From Lysobacterales bacterium (GTDB taxonomy: Bacteria; Pseudomonadota; Gammaproteobacteria; Xanthomonadales; Xanthomonadaceae): a stretch of 40,145 nucleotides of DNA. Made by a program: the position numbers and the translations under genes. The stretch lies in NCBI GenBank assembly GCA_017302075.1, contig JAFLEB010000008.1:1-40145 (forward strand), written 5' to 3'. Positions within the stretch are counted from its first letter, which is position 1. Every line of letters begins with the position of its first letter. This document shows, piece by piece, positions 7,893 through 17,434 of the stretch. The notes under the pieces are model-generated. The model was not told the origin of the DNA. It did no database searches and saw only the letters and a list, made by a program, of their open reading frames with translations.

Positions 7893-8471
7893 ATGACCCA
7901 AAGCCCCCCGCGCAGCGGCCGCCTGAGCGCCGACGACTGGGCCAGCGAAGCGCTCGAGCAGATCGCGGAGCAGGGCGTCGCCTCCGTCGCGGTGGAGCCG
8001 CTGGCGCGCCGGCTCGGCGTCACCAAGGGCAGCTTCTACTGGCATTTCCCCTCCCGCGATGCGCTCCTGCAGGCCGCGCTGGAACGCTGGGAAACCGCGG
8101 AGCAGGAGCTGGTGTTCGGTTCGCTGGAGCAGGTGGCCGATCCCCGCGAGCGCCTGCGCGCGCTGTTCCGGCTGGTGGCGCACGAAGCAAAGTCACACAT
8201 TATCTATAGCGAGCTGCTGAAGGCGCTCGACCACCCCACGGTCAGCCCGGTGATCGGCCGCGTGTCGCAGCGTCGCCTCGATTACCTTACCGCCAGCTTC
8301 CGCCAGGCCGGGCTGGCGCGCACCGAGGCGCAGCATCGGGCGCGGCTCGCCTACGCCGCCTATGTCGGCTTCCTGCAGCTCAGCCTGCAGCTGCACCAGC
8401 CGCGCCTGCCGCACGACGAGTTCGAGGCCTACGTCGAGCACGTCATGGACACCCTCATCCCGCAGAACTGA
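7893..8471 (+). CDS. TetR/AcrR-family transcriptional regulator
   Basis: The 192-aa product has a classic TetR N-terminal helix-turn-helix: ALEQIAEQGVASVAVEPLARRLGVTKGSFYWHFPSRDALL, with the SFYWHF signature at about residues 47-52. It is followed by an all-helical ligand domain of no recognisable subclass. It is divergent from fadE with a palindrome in between, so it probably represses fadE and its own gene in response to a fatty-acyl ligand. It is in the same orientation as pckG, 73 bp downstream; a role in pckG control is possible but not shown. Confidence 0.92.
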   Translation: MTQSPPRSGRLSADDWASEALEQIAEQGVASVAVEPLARRLGVTKGSFYWHFPSRDALLQAALERWETAEQELVFGSLEQVADPRERLRALFRLVAHEAKSHIIYSELLKALDHPTVSPVIGRVSQRRLDYLTASFRQAGLARTEAQHRARLAYAAYVGFLQLSLQLHQPRLPHDEFEAYVEHVMDTLIPQN

Positions 8472-8544
8472 CGCGCCACGCCGCGACGGCCGCGTTTCGT
8501 CCGTTCCTGCAATCGATTTCAACGCCTACGCAAGGATTCTCCCG

Positions 8545-10299
8545 ATGAGCAGCACGCTGGATGCCTTGAACCGATGGGTCGACGACGTCGCCCGCCTCAC
8601 GCGCCCCGCGCGCATCCACTGGTGCGACGGCAGCGATGCCGAGAATGCGGCGCTGGTGGCGCAGATGGAGGCCGACGGCACGCTGGTCCGGCTCAACGAG
8701 GCGACGCATCCGCGCAGCTGGCTGCATCGTTCGCACCCGGAGGACGTCGCGCGGGTCGAGCACCTGACCTTCGTGTGCACGCCCGAGCAGGACGATGCCG
8801 GCCCCAACAACCACTGGATGGCGCCGGCGGAAGCGCATGCCAGGATCGATGCCCTGTTCGACGGCTGCATGCAGGGCCGCACGCTGTACGTGATCCCGTA
8901 TTGCATGGGGCCGATCGACTCGCCGCTGGCGCGTTGCGGCGTGGAGATCACCGATTCGCCCTACGTGGTCGCCAACATGCGGATCATGACCCGCATGGGC
9001 GCCGCCGCGCTCACCCGCATCGAGCGCGAAGGCAGCTTCGTGAAGGGCCTGCACTCGACCGGCGAACTGGATCCCGAGCGTCGCTACATCATGCATTTCC
9101 CGGATGAGCTGACGATCAAGTCGTACGGCTCTGGCTACGGCGGAAACGCGCTGCTCGGCAAGAAGTGCCATGCGCTGCGCATCGCATCCCACCAGGCACG
9201 GCGCGAAGGCTGGCTGGCGGAACACATGCTGATCCTCGGCGTGGAGAACCCCCAGGGCGAGACCCATTACATCGCCGCCGCCTTCCCCTCGGCCTGCGGC
9301 AAGACCAACCTGGCCATGCTCATCCCGCCGGACGGCTATCGCGAGGCCGGCTGGAAGGTGTGGACCATCGGCGACGACATCTGTTGGATGCGCCCCGGCG
9401 AGGATGGCCGCCTCTACGCCATCAACCCGGAGGCCGGCTTCTTTGGGGTGGCGCCGGGCACCTCGGCGAAGTCCAATCCGAATGCGCTGGCCAGCGTGCA
9501 GTCGGACACCGTCTTCACCAACGTCGGCCTGACCGCGGATGGACAGCCGTGGTGGGAGGGCATCGACAACGGCCAGGTGCCCGCCATCGATTGGCAGGGC
9601 CAGCCTTACGATCCCGCCGTGCGTCCCGCGGCGCATCCCAATTCGCGCTTCACCGTCAGCGCCACGCGCTGCCCATCGTATTCGCCGATGGCCGAGGATC
9701 CGCGTGGCGTCCCGATCAGCGCCATCGTCTTCGGCGGGCGCCGCGCTTCGCTGGTGCCGCTGGTGTTCCAGGCCCGCGACTGGACCCATGGCGTGCTGGT
9801 CGGCGCCTCGATGGGCTCCGAGACCACTGCGGCGGCGACCGGCGCGGTGGGGGTGATGCGCCGCGACCCGATGGCGATGAAGCCCTTCTGCGGCTACAAC
9901 TTCGCCGACTACTTCGCGCACTGGCTCTCGTTCGACCGCCCGGGCGCGCGCCTGCCGGCGATCTTCCACGTGAACTGGTTCCGCAAGGGCGACGATGGCA
10001 AGTTCCTGTGGCCGGGGTTCGGCGACAACCTGCGGGTGCTGGAGTGGATCATCGGCCGGGTCGCGGGCAGCGCGCAGGCCACCGAGACCCCGATCGGCCA
10101 CCTGCCGGCCCCGGGGGCCTTGAACCTCGACGGGCTCTCGCTGGATGCCGAGGCGATGCAGAAGCTGTTCGGCGTCGACCGCGACGGCTGGCGGGTCGAA
10201 TTCGACGCGATCGCAGGCTACCTGGCCGACTACGGGCCGAGGATGCCGGCGGCGCTGGGGGGGCAGGCTCGGGAGATCGCAGCTCGCCTGTCCTCCTGA
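8545..10299 (+). CDS. pckG: Phosphoenolpyruvate carboxykinase (GTP)
   Basis: The 584-aa enzyme decarboxylates and phosphorylates oxaloacetate with GTP to give PEP, the entry step of gluconeogenesis in the cytosol. Seen motifs: YCMGPIDSPLARCGVEITDSPYV in two parts at about 119-141, the substrate loop KSYGSGYGGNALLGKKC around 192-208, and the nucleotide P-loop FPSACGKTNLAML at 247-259 with the reactive Cys251. WTIGDDICWM and INPEAGFFGVAPGTS complete the GTP-type signature. Length is close to the usual 600. AAGGA lies 8 nt before the ATG at 8545. It appears to be monocistronic. Confidence 0.97.
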   Translation: MSSTLDALNRWVDDVARLTRPARIHWCDGSDAENAALVAQMEADGTLVRLNEATHPRSWLHRSHPEDVARVEHLTFVCTPEQDDAGPNNHWMAPAEAHARIDALFDGCMQGRTLYVIPYCMGPIDSPLARCGVEITDSPYVVANMRIMTRMGAAALTRIEREGSFVKGLHSTGELDPERRYIMHFPDELTIKSYGSGYGGNALLGKKCHALRIASHQARREGWLAEHMLILGVENPQGETHYIAAAFPSACGKTNLAMLIPPDGYREAGWKVWTIGDDICWMRPGEDGRLYAINPEAGFFGVAPGTSAKSNPNALASVQSDTVFTNVGLTADGQPWWEGIDNGQVPAIDWQGQPYDPAVRPAAHPNSRFTVSATRCPSYSPMAEDPRGVPISAIVFGGRRASLVPLVFQARDWTHGVLVGASMGSETTAAATGAVGVMRRDPMAMKPFCGYNFADYFAHWLSFDRPGARLPAIFHVNWFRKGDDGKFLWPGFGDNLRVLEWIIGRVAGSAQATETPIGHLPAPGALNLDGLSLDAEAMQKLFGVDRDGWRVEFDAIAGYLADYGPRMPAALGGQAREIAARLSS

Positions 10300-10358
10300 C
10301 CATTGCTTTCAATCGAAACTGAATGCGGCTTTATTAGCCTGAATTGGGCCTGAGGGGC

Positions 10359-10388
10359 TTGTTAAGGATTTGTTGCGTGCTCTATAGT
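10359..10388 (+). promoter_or_regulatory. Probable sigma-70 promoter of the TonB-dependent receptor
   Basis: TTGTTA (10359-10364) and TATAGT (10383-10388) are separated by 18 bp, about 75 bp ahead of the receptor ATG. A 10-bp palindrome GTACATGTAC at 10417-10426 lies in the predicted 5' leader and could be a regulatory or structural site. The region is clearly AT-richer than its surroundings. Confidence 0.45.
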
Positions 10389-10464
10389 CGGCGAGTCGGG
10401 CCGGCTCAGGCCGGACGTACATGTACATCTTTGGTCACAACTGTCCCTATGGGGGTTACACACA

Positions 10465-13400
10465 ATGGCTTCTAATTACATTGCCAAAGGCCTGAAGCGT
10501 AGCGCGCTGACCGTTGCTCTCGGTCTGTCGTTCGTGGGCGGCGTGCAGGCCCAGACGAACACCGCGGGTGCGGTGACCGGCCGCGCGACGTCGGGCGACA
10601 CCATCACCATCAGCAACCCGGCGACGGGCTTCAGCCGCACGATCACGGTGGGTGCGGATGGCAGCTACCGTTTCTCGCAGTTGCCGACCGGCCAGTACCA
10701 GATCAGCCGGAATGGCGCGGCCCCCCGCAACGTGACCGTCAATGTCGGTAGCGCTGCGAACATCGATTTCGCGGGCGGCGACGCCACCACGCTGGACACC
10801 GTGACGGTGGTCGGCACGGGCGCGATCAACCCGATCGACGTGTCGTCGGTGGAGTCGACCACGATCCTGACCGCCGAGCAGATCGCGAAGATCCCGGTGG
10901 CGCGCGACACGACCTCGGTTGCGCTGCTGGCGCCGGGCACGGTGCGCGGCGACGCGGCGTTCGGCAACCTGGCTTCGTTCGGTGGTTCGTCGGTCGCTGA
11001 GAACCAGTACTACTTCAACGGCTTCAACATCACCAATACTTTCGCGAACTTGAACTTCGCGCAGGTGCCGTTCGAGGCGATTGCCGAGCAACAGGTGAAG
11101 ACGGGTGGTTACGGTGCGGAATTCGGTCGTTCGACCGGTGGCGTGATCAACCAGATCTCCAAGCGCGGCACCAACGAGTTCCACGCGGGCGGCAACATCT
11201 TCTGGTCGCCGGACTCGCTGCGCGAAACCAACCCCGACCAGTACAGCAACGACGGCGACCTGCTGACCTGGAACAGGAGCGACACCCGGGATGAGCTGAC
11301 TGCGGCAGTGTGGGCCAGCGGCGCGCTGGTCAAGGATCGGCTGTTCGCGTACGGCTTGGTGCAGTGGGCCAAGATCGACAACGATGCCTTCGGCGGGGCC
11401 GGCACGAACACGTCGACCCAGAACAGCAGCAAGCAGCCTAAGTGGCTGTTGAAGATGGACTGGAACATCAGCGACAACCACATCCTCGAATTCACCGCGC
11501 TGTCGGACAAGCGCAAGAACGAGACCGACTACTACTCGACCACCACGGATGCCGACGACGTCAGCAACCCGATGATGACGACGTATGGTGGCACCGACTA
11601 CAACGAGTTCGGTGGCGAGGCCTACATCGCCAAGTACACCGGCTACCTGACCGACAACTTCACCCTGTCGGTGCTGGCCGGCCACAGCGAGTCCAAGCGC
11701 TCCAACTACAGCGTCACCGCTTCTGGCATCGTCAATGAGTACAACGGCGGCGTCGGCCAGCCTGTTGGCGGCTGCCCGGTGATCGTTGATGCGCGTCCCT
11801 CGGTCGTTGCCGGTACCTCCACCCCCCGCACTGGCTGCTCCCTGGCCAACTTCCTCGGCCGTCCGGACGCGAAGGACAGCCGTGACCAGTATCGCATCGA
11901 CCTGGAATGGCAGCTGGGCGACCACCTGATCCGCGGCGGCGTCGACATCGACAACTTCGAGTCGGTCGCCGGCCAGTCCTACTCGGGCGGCGCGGTGTGG
12001 CGTTATGGCCGTTACCTGGGCACCGAGTCCATCGTGCGCAAGCGCGTGTTCCAGTCGGGTGCGACGGTGGCGGTCGACCAGCGTGCGTACTACCTCGAGG
12101 ACAGCTGGAGCATCACCGACAACTTCGTCGCCTACCTCGGCTTGCGCTGGGATACCTTCGACAACAAGAACGGTGCCGGACAGACCTACGTCAAGATCGA
12201 CAACCAGTTCGCCCCGCGCCTGGGCTTCAGCTGGGACGTGTTCGGCGACTCCACGTTCAAGGTCTTCGGTAACGCCGGCCGCTACGCGCTGCCGCTGACC
12301 GCGACCGTCGCCGTCCGTGGCGCGTCGGCCTCGCTGTTCTCCGAGCAGTTCTACACCTACACCGGCGTCGATCCGGTCACGGGCGCCCCGACCGGCCTGA
12401 CCCTGATCAACAACCCGAACAACGGCCGCCCGATCCGCTACCTCAACAACGAGTTCGGCGTCGGCAAGGATCCTGCCAGCATCGCGTCGCAGAACCTGAA
12501 GCCGATGTACCAGGACGAGTACATCCTGGGCTTCCAGAAGCAGCTGACCGACAACTTCTCGCTGGGTGTCCGCGCGATCCACCGCGACCTGAAGCAGGCG
12601 ATCGACGACCAGTGCGACTACCGTCCGCTGGTGCAGGCCGGCCTTGACCAGGGCTTCACTGCCGACGGCGGCATCTTCATCGAGCCGGCGGACAAGACCC
12701 AGCCGAGCGACATGGCGATCTACAACCCGGGCTTTGCGTTCTGCCACATGTACAACCCGGGCGAGGACGGCATCTTCAACGTCGATTTCAACGGCGATGG
12801 CGTGCTGGAGCAGGCGGTGATCCCGGCCGACGTGCTGGGCCCGAAGGCCAAGCGCAAGTACACGGCGCTGGAGATCTTCTGGGAAGGCAACTGGGACCGC
12901 TGGTTCCTGCAGGGTTCCTACACCTTCGCCAAGAGCATCGGCAACACCGAGGGCGGCGTGAAGTCGGACATCGGCCAGGCTGACACCGGAACCACGCAGG
13001 ACTTCGACTATCCGGAGCTGATGATCGGTTCGTACGGCTACCTGCCGAACGACCGTCGCCACAGCCTGAAGATGTTCGGCAACTACGAGATCAACGACGA
13101 GTGGTCCGTGGGCGCGAGCGCGCTGATCCAGTCCGGCCGTCCGATCAACTGCTTCGGCTTCCTGGGCGGTGCCAACACCTCGCACTACGCGAACGGCTAC
13201 TTCTCGTGCGATCCGGGTCCGGCGAACCTGCCGGGTGATGGCGCCGGCAACAACGGCACCACGATCGTGCCGCGCGGTACCGCGGGCCGCCTGCCGTGGA
13301 CGCAGAACCTCGACCTGAACGTGGCCTACAAGCCGGCGTGGGCGAAGGGCCTGCAGTTCAAGGTCGACGTGTTCAATGTCCTGAACGCCGACAAGGAGGT

Positions 13401-13518
13401 CACCGTCGTCGAGCAGGGCGAAGACGCGGCGGGCAACCCGCAGCCGGCGATCTACAAGGTCCCGACCGGCTGGCAGGCGCCGCGCTCCGTGCGCTTCATG
13501 GTGCAGTACGACTTCTGA
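10465..13518 (+). CDS. Oar-like TonB-dependent outer membrane receptor
   Basis: The 1017-aa protein has a signal peptide (positively charged start, hydrophobic core, VGGVQAQ at the end, cleaved near residue 30). A carboxypeptidase-regulatory-like beta domain follows (about 31-100: TISNPATGFSRTITVGADGS and YRFSQLPTGQY). A TonB-box-like TLDTVTVVG leads into the plug (SVAENQYYFNGFNITN, GGYGAEFGRSTGGVINQISK), and then a long beta barrel ends in the typical terminal Phe (QYDF). This is the Oar branch of TonB-dependent receptors, abundant in Xanthomonadaceae and thought to import or export peptides or glycans. GGGGG at 10451-10455 is a suitable ribosome site. The gene ends at a strong terminator, and two sulfotransferases follow. 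The substrate is unknown. Confidence 0.94.
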   Translation: MASNYIAKGLKRSALTVALGLSFVGGVQAQTNTAGAVTGRATSGDTITISNPATGFSRTITVGADGSYRFSQLPTGQYQISRNGAAPRNVTVNVGSAANIDFAGGDATTLDTVTVVGTGAINPIDVSSVESTTILTAEQIAKIPVARDTTSVALLAPGTVRGDAAFGNLASFGGSSVAENQYYFNGFNITNTFANLNFAQVPFEAIAEQQVKTGGYGAEFGRSTGGVINQISKRGTNEFHAGGNIFWSPDSLRETNPDQYSNDGDLLTWNRSDTRDELTAAVWASGALVKDRLFAYGLVQWAKIDNDAFGGAGTNTSTQNSSKQPKWLLKMDWNISDNHILEFTALSDKRKNETDYYSTTTDADDVSNPMMTTYGGTDYNEFGGEAYIAKYTGYLTDNFTLSVLAGHSESKRSNYSVTASGIVNEYNGGVGQPVGGCPVIVDARPSVVAGTSTPRTGCSLANFLGRPDAKDSRDQYRIDLEWQLGDHLIRGGVDIDNFESVAGQSYSGGAVWRYGRYLGTESIVRKRVFQSGATVAVDQRAYYLEDSWSITDNFVAYLGLRWDTFDNKNGAGQTYVKIDNQFAPRLGFSWDVFGDSTFKVFGNAGRYALPLTATVAVRGASASLFSEQFYTYTGVDPVTGAPTGLTLINNPNNGRPIRYLNNEFGVGKDPASIASQNLKPMYQDEYILGFQKQLTDNFSLGVRAIHRDLKQAIDDQCDYRPLVQAGLDQGFTADGGIFIEPADKTQPSDMAIYNPGFAFCHMYNPGEDGIFNVDFNGDGVLEQAVIPADVLGPKAKRKYTALEIFWEGNWDRWFLQGSYTFAKSIGNTEGGVKSDIGQADTGTTQDFDYPELMIGSYGYLPNDRRHSLKMFGNYEINDEWSVGASALIQSGRPINCFGFLGGANTSHYANGYFSCDPGPANLPGDGAGNNGTTIVPRGTAGRLPWTQNLDLNVAYKPAWAKGLQFKVDVFNVLNADKEVTVVEQGEDAAGNPQPAIYKVPTGWQAPRSVRFMVQYDF

Positions 13519-13542
13519 TCCAGCACCAAGACGTTGTAACTT

Positions 13543-13573
13543 GGACGGCCGCCTTGTGCGGCCGTCCTTTTTT
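13543..13573 (+). terminator. Rho-independent terminator after the TonB-dependent receptor
   Basis: A perfect 10-bp stem, GGACGGCCGC with GCGGCCGTCC, has a 5-nt loop CTTGT and is followed by six T. It begins 25 bp after the receptor stop codon and separates it from the sulfotransferase pair. Confidence 0.93.
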
Positions 13574-13647
13574 GTGGATCCGACCTTGACGCCCCTGCCG
13601 TTCCCGATAAGCCTCCCTGGTGGCCACGTCACGGGTGTCGTATATCC

Positions 13648-15225
13648 ATGAGCGCGCGTGAACAGTGGATCCGTGCGGAAGCCGCGAGGACGCAGGGACG
13701 CATGGAGGACGCCCTTGCCGGCTACCGCGACCTGCTCGGCGCCGCGGAGATGGCGCCGTACGCCCATGCGCGCCTCTCCGAGCTGGCGCAGGCCGCTGGC
13801 GACCTCCAGCGCGGGAGCGCGCATGTGCTGGCGATCAATACCGGCAGGCTCCGCGAACCCTCTTTGCTCGCGCTCACCGCGCGGCAATGCCTCGCGCTCG
13901 GCGAGGCGCAGGCGGGGCTGGCCGCGGTCTCGGCCCTGCTAGAGGCCCCCTCGGCACCGGCCGCATTGCTGGCGGAGACCGCCAAGCTACTGTCGGATCA
14001 TATGGAACCTGGCACGGCGCTCGCCGTGCTCGCGCGGGCGCGAGAGGCCGGGCTGCGCGAAAGCGCAGGTTCGGCGTACCTCGACGGCCTGAACCGGACC
14101 TACCTCGGTGCGCTGGATGCGGCGCGTGCCTCACTGGAGCGCGCGCTTGCGCTGGATGCGGGGTTCGCGCCTACCTATTGGAGCCTGGCCAAGCTGGCCA
14201 TCGTCGAGGGCAGGGGGATGCGTGTGGACGCCCTCCGGCGACGCGTGGCGGCGCTGCCGGATGACCATCCCGATGCCCCGTTGCTGCTCTACAGCCTGTT
14301 CCATGAACTGGATGCAGACGATGACCGGGATGCCGCCTGGGCTGCACTGGAACGGGCCATGCGCGCGCGTCGTCGCCGGGTGCGATTCTCGGATGCGCAG
14401 GACGACGCGCTGTTCGCCCGACTGGCAGCGGGCAGCATGGCCCTGGCCGATGCCTCCCGACGCGATGACGGAGCGTGGGCGGAACCGAAGCCGCTGATGC
14501 TGGTGGGCATGCCCCGCACCGGCACCACCATCATCGAGCAGTCCATCTGCACGGGCTTCCGGGCCGCTAGCGCGGGCGAGCTCCGCGACTTCGTGCAGCA
14601 GATGCGTTGGGTCGCGAACCGGGCAGGGCCGCTGCATGCCGATATCGAGTTGCTGGATGCGATGGATGGCGATGGACTTGCGATGGTCGGCCAGCGCTAC
14701 CGCACTCATGCCGCTTGGCGTGCCGGCAGCGAACCCGCCTTCATCGACAAGTGGCCGGAGAACTACCTGGTCCTTGGCCATGCGCTGGCCGCGATGGACG
14801 ACTTGCGGGCGGTGGTGGTGTTCCGCGATCCCATGGATGCGTGCTGGTCGAACCTGAAGGAGTGGTTCGGCGGCTCGTATTACTACAGTTACGACATGGG
14901 CGAAGTGGCGCGGCGCCATGCGCGATTCGTGCGGCATGTCCGCATGCTCCGGGAGCTCCACGGCGGGCGCATCGTGGCCGTGGACTACGAGGCGTTCGTC
15001 GGTGACCACCGCGGCGAGACGGCGCGCATCGGCGCCTCGTTGGGCCTGCAAGCGCGCGAGCGCCCCGCGTCCGGCGACGCGGTGGTGGCCACCGCCAGCG
15101 CGGCGCAGGTACGCAAGGGCGTTTCCTCGCGGAGTGTCGGCGCGTGGAAGCGGTATGCCCGGCAACTCGAGCCGTTGCGCCAGGCCTTGCTGGACGCCGG
15201 CGTGGATGAGGACGCGTGCGCATGA
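13648..15225 (+). CDS. TPR-containing sulfotransferase family protein (first of a tandem pair)
   Basis: The 525-aa product has a TPR-like helical N-terminal half (about 1-270, e.g. GRMEDALAGYRDLLGAAEMA and LGALDAARASLERALALDAG). A C-terminal sulfotransferase domain follows. The 5'-phosphosulfate-binding loop of PAPS is LVGMPRTGTTIIEQ at 285-298, and the 3'-phosphate-binding segment is VVFRDPMDACWSNLKEWF. The pattern is that of tyrosylprotein-sulfotransferase-like bacterial proteins that transfer sulfate from PAPS to a peptide, lipid or glycan. There is no signal peptide, so it is cytosolic. Its stop overlaps the ATG of the next gene. The acceptor is unknown. The start at 13648 lacks a clear Shine-Dalgarno, so it may lie slightly elsewhere. 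Confidence 0.9.
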   Translation: MSAREQWIRAEAARTQGRMEDALAGYRDLLGAAEMAPYAHARLSELAQAAGDLQRGSAHVLAINTGRLREPSLLALTARQCLALGEAQAGLAAVSALLEAPSAPAALLAETAKLLSDHMEPGTALAVLARAREAGLRESAGSAYLDGLNRTYLGALDAARASLERALALDAGFAPTYWSLAKLAIVEGRGMRVDALRRRVAALPDDHPDAPLLLYSLFHELDADDDRDAAWAALERAMRARRRRVRFSDAQDDALFARLAAGSMALADASRRDDGAWAEPKPLMLVGMPRTGTTIIEQSICTGFRAASAGELRDFVQQMRWVANRAGPLHADIELLDAMDGDGLAMVGQRYRTHAAWRAGSEPAFIDKWPENYLVLGHALAAMDDLRAVVVFRDPMDACWSNLKEWFGGSYYYSYDMGEVARRHARFVRHVRMLRELHGGRIVAVDYEAFVGDHRGETARIGASLGLQARERPASGDAVVATASAAQVRKGVSSRSVGAWKRYARQLEPLRQALLDAGVDEDACA

Positions 15226-16811
15226 CCCAGCAACAGCCCGATCCGATGCGCAGGTTGCTGGCCGCCGCGGCGCCAGCGGCGGATACGCGCGACATGGAGG
15301 CCTTGCGCGGTTGGCTGGCCGGCATTGCTATCGAAGACGAAGCCAAGGCCGCGCGCCTGCTGGAAGTCTCCTACCAACTCTCGGCGGGCGGCGAGTACCG
15401 GGATGCGCGCACGGCCGCGATGCTGGCGGCCTCGCTGCGGCCCAGGACGGCCAAGACGCGCGTGGACCTGGCCGCCCGGCTGAGGACCTTCAACGAGGGA
15501 CGCTTGCTGCAGGCACTGGTCGCGGGCGCCGGCGCGGCATCCTCAATGCCGATTCCGCTGCTCCTGGGGTTCGCCGCGCAGTGGTCCTACCTCAATCGCC
15601 AGCAGGCGGCGCTCGCCCTGCTCGACGAAGCATGGCGGGCCGATCCCGATTACCCGCCGACGATCGTGTCGCGCGGGCAGGTACTGACCTACCTTGGTCG
15701 CCTCGAGGAAGCCCGGGAGTGCTTCGAGCGCTGCATCAAGCGCGCGCCACGGCTTGCCCAGGCGCACTGGTTCCTGGCGCATGTCGGGAAGGCCGTGCCG
15801 GGCCGGGAGCACGTCGCGCGCCTGCGCGCCGCACTGCAGGCGCCCGGCATCGCCGCGGACGACATCGCGTCGTTCGCATTCGCGCTGCACAAAGAACTGG
15901 ATGACCTCGGCGACCATGCCGGCGCCTGGGAGGCGTTGGACCATGCCTGCCGCGCGAAGCGGGGGACGCTGAAGTACGACCCGTCCGACAGCCAGCGTCT
16001 GTTCGAAGCGCTCGAGGCCTGGCGTCCGCCGGCCGAGCCGCCGCCCATGCCGGCGGCGGGCGCGAAGGCGCCGGTGTTCATCGTCGGCATGCACCGTTCC
16101 GGGACCACGCTGCTGGAGCAGTTGCTGGACGCCAGCCCGCAGGTGCGCGGCGTCGGCGAGCTCTATGACTTCACCAGCGCGATGCGTTTCGCCACCGACC
16201 ACCATTGCCGCGGGGTCATCGACCGCACCATCGTCGAGCGCGCCGGCGACGTCGATTTCGACGAGGTCGGGCGACGCTACCTCGAGGGCATGGCCTGGCG
16301 CCTGGGCGACGAGGCGCTGTTCACCGACAAGTTGCCCTCCAACTTCCTCAACATCGGCTTCATCTGCCGGGCGCTGCCGCAGGTGCGGATCCTGCACATG
16401 GTCCGCGATCCGCTGGAGACCTGCTTCTCCAACCTGCGCGAACTGTTCTCCGATGCCAATCCGTATTCGTACGACCAGGCCGAACTGGCCGACTACTTCA
16501 TCCGTTACCGCAGGCTGATGGCGCATTGGCATGCACTGTTCCCGGGGCGGATCCTCGACGTGGACTACGCCGAGCTGACCCGCGACCCAGAAACCGTGAT
16601 GCGCCGGGTTGCGGCGTTCTGCGGCATCGACTACGTGCCGGGCATGCGCGACCCGCGCAGCAGCACGCGGGCGGTGGCCACGGCGAGCGCGGTGCAGGTC
16701 CGCGAGGGCGTGGTCCGCCGGGAAACGCCGAAATGGGCGCCCTACGTCCGCCAGCTCCAGCCCCTAGCCGATGCGCTGCGAGCCGGCGGCATCGCGCTAC
16801 CGGGCATTTAA
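15222..16811 (+). CDS. TPR-containing sulfotransferase family protein (second of a tandem pair)
   Basis: The 529-aa paralogue of the preceding gene starts at an ATG that overlaps its TGA (ATGA); a GTG two codons upstream is the alternative. TPR-like helices fill about 1-270 (RQQAALALLDEAWRADPDYP, GRLEEARECFERCIKRAP). The PAPS loop is IVGMHRSGTTLLEQLL at 287-302, the segment DKLPSNFLNIGFICRALP is intact, and the 3'-phosphate site is MVRDPLETCFSNLRELF. All core motifs are present, so both copies may be active, perhaps on different acceptors or as a heterodimer. PAPS synthesis genes are not in the window. Confidence 0.9.
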   Translation: MTQQQPDPMRRLLAAAAPAADTRDMEALRGWLAGIAIEDEAKAARLLEVSYQLSAGGEYRDARTAAMLAASLRPRTAKTRVDLAARLRTFNEGRLLQALVAGAGAASSMPIPLLLGFAAQWSYLNRQQAALALLDEAWRADPDYPPTIVSRGQVLTYLGRLEEARECFERCIKRAPRLAQAHWFLAHVGKAVPGREHVARLRAALQAPGIAADDIASFAFALHKELDDLGDHAGAWEALDHACRAKRGTLKYDPSDSQRLFEALEAWRPPAEPPPMPAAGAKAPVFIVGMHRSGTTLLEQLLDASPQVRGVGELYDFTSAMRFATDHHCRGVIDRTIVERAGDVDFDEVGRRYLEGMAWRLGDEALFTDKLPSNFLNIGFICRALPQVRILHMVRDPLETCFSNLRELFSDANPYSYDQAELADYFIRYRRLMAHWHALFPGRILDVDYAELTRDPETVMRRVAAFCGIDYVPGMRDPRSSTRAVATASAVQVREGVVRRETPKWAPYVRQLQPLADALRAGGIALPGI

Positions 16812-16843
16812 ACCCCCGGGGGCGTGCCGGCATCACAGGGACT

Positions 16844-17434
16844 ATGCTGCTGCAAGCCATGCCCCTGACGCCTGATGCGATCGACGCCCCGTCCGCGGAC
16901 GCCTGCGAGGATGCGGCGCTGGTGCGCCGTGCCGCCGCCGCCGACATCGCCGCGTTCGAGCAGCTCTACCGACGCCACCACGCGCGGATGCAGGGGGTGA
17001 TCGCCCGCCTGGTCGGGCAGGCCGGCGCACGTGCAGAGGACCTCGTGCAGGAAGCCTTCGTGCGGGCCTGGCAGGCGCTGCCGGCGTTCCGCTTCGAGAG
17101 CGCGGTCTCGACCTGGCTGCACCGGCTTGCGGTCAACACCGCGCTGATGGAGCTGCGGTCGCGCCGCGGGCGCCCGGGCATGGACGACGACGAGGATGCG
17201 CTGGAATCGTTGCCCACCGCCGACACCGCGGGCAACGCGATGCTCGGGCGCGACCTGGAGCGTGCGGTCGCGACCTTGCCGCCCCGCGCCCGGGCGGTGC
17301 TGGTCCTGCACGACGTGGAAGGCTGGAAGCACGAGGAGATCGCGGCCGAGCTGGGCATGGCCGTCGGCAGCTCCAAGGCGCAATTGCACCGCGCGCGGCA
17401 CCTGCTGCGCGAGCGGATCGGAGGTTGGGCATGA
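16844..17434 (+). CDS. ECF-type RNA polymerase sigma factor
   Basis: The 196-aa protein has region 2 (FEQLYRRHHARMQGVIARLV, EDLVQEAFVRAWQALPAF, STWLHRLAVNTALMELRSRR) and region 4 (ATLPPRARAVLVLHDVEGWKHEEIAAELGM, with AVGSSKAQLHRARHLLRERI as the DNA-recognition helix). These make it an extracytoplasmic-function sigma-70 factor. AGGG before the ATG at 16844 supports this start, with an ATG at 16859 as alternative. Its stop overlaps the next gene in an ATGA, the usual layout for a sigma factor with its membrane anti-sigma partner. Signal and regulon are not evident. Confidence 0.93.
   Translation: MLLQAMPLTPDAIDAPSADACEDAALVRRAAAADIAAFEQLYRRHHARMQGVIARLVGQAGARAEDLVQEAFVRAWQALPAFRFESAVSTWLHRLAVNTALMELRSRRGRPGMDDDEDALESLPTADTAGNAMLGRDLERAVATLPPRARAVLVLHDVEGWKHEEIAAELGMAVGSSKAQLHRARHLLRERIGGWA

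Noticed and set aside
13586-13647. TTGACG and TATATC as promoter elements of the sulfotransferase pair
   Set aside because: Spacing is wrong between them, and TATATC touches the start codon.
10456-13887. 1143-codon open frame antisense to the TonB-dependent receptor
   Set aside because: The antisense frame is long only because of high-GC codon bias. The plus-strand reading has a signal peptide, TonB-receptor motifs and a terminator, whereas the antisense protein is low-complexity and Arg/Val-rich.
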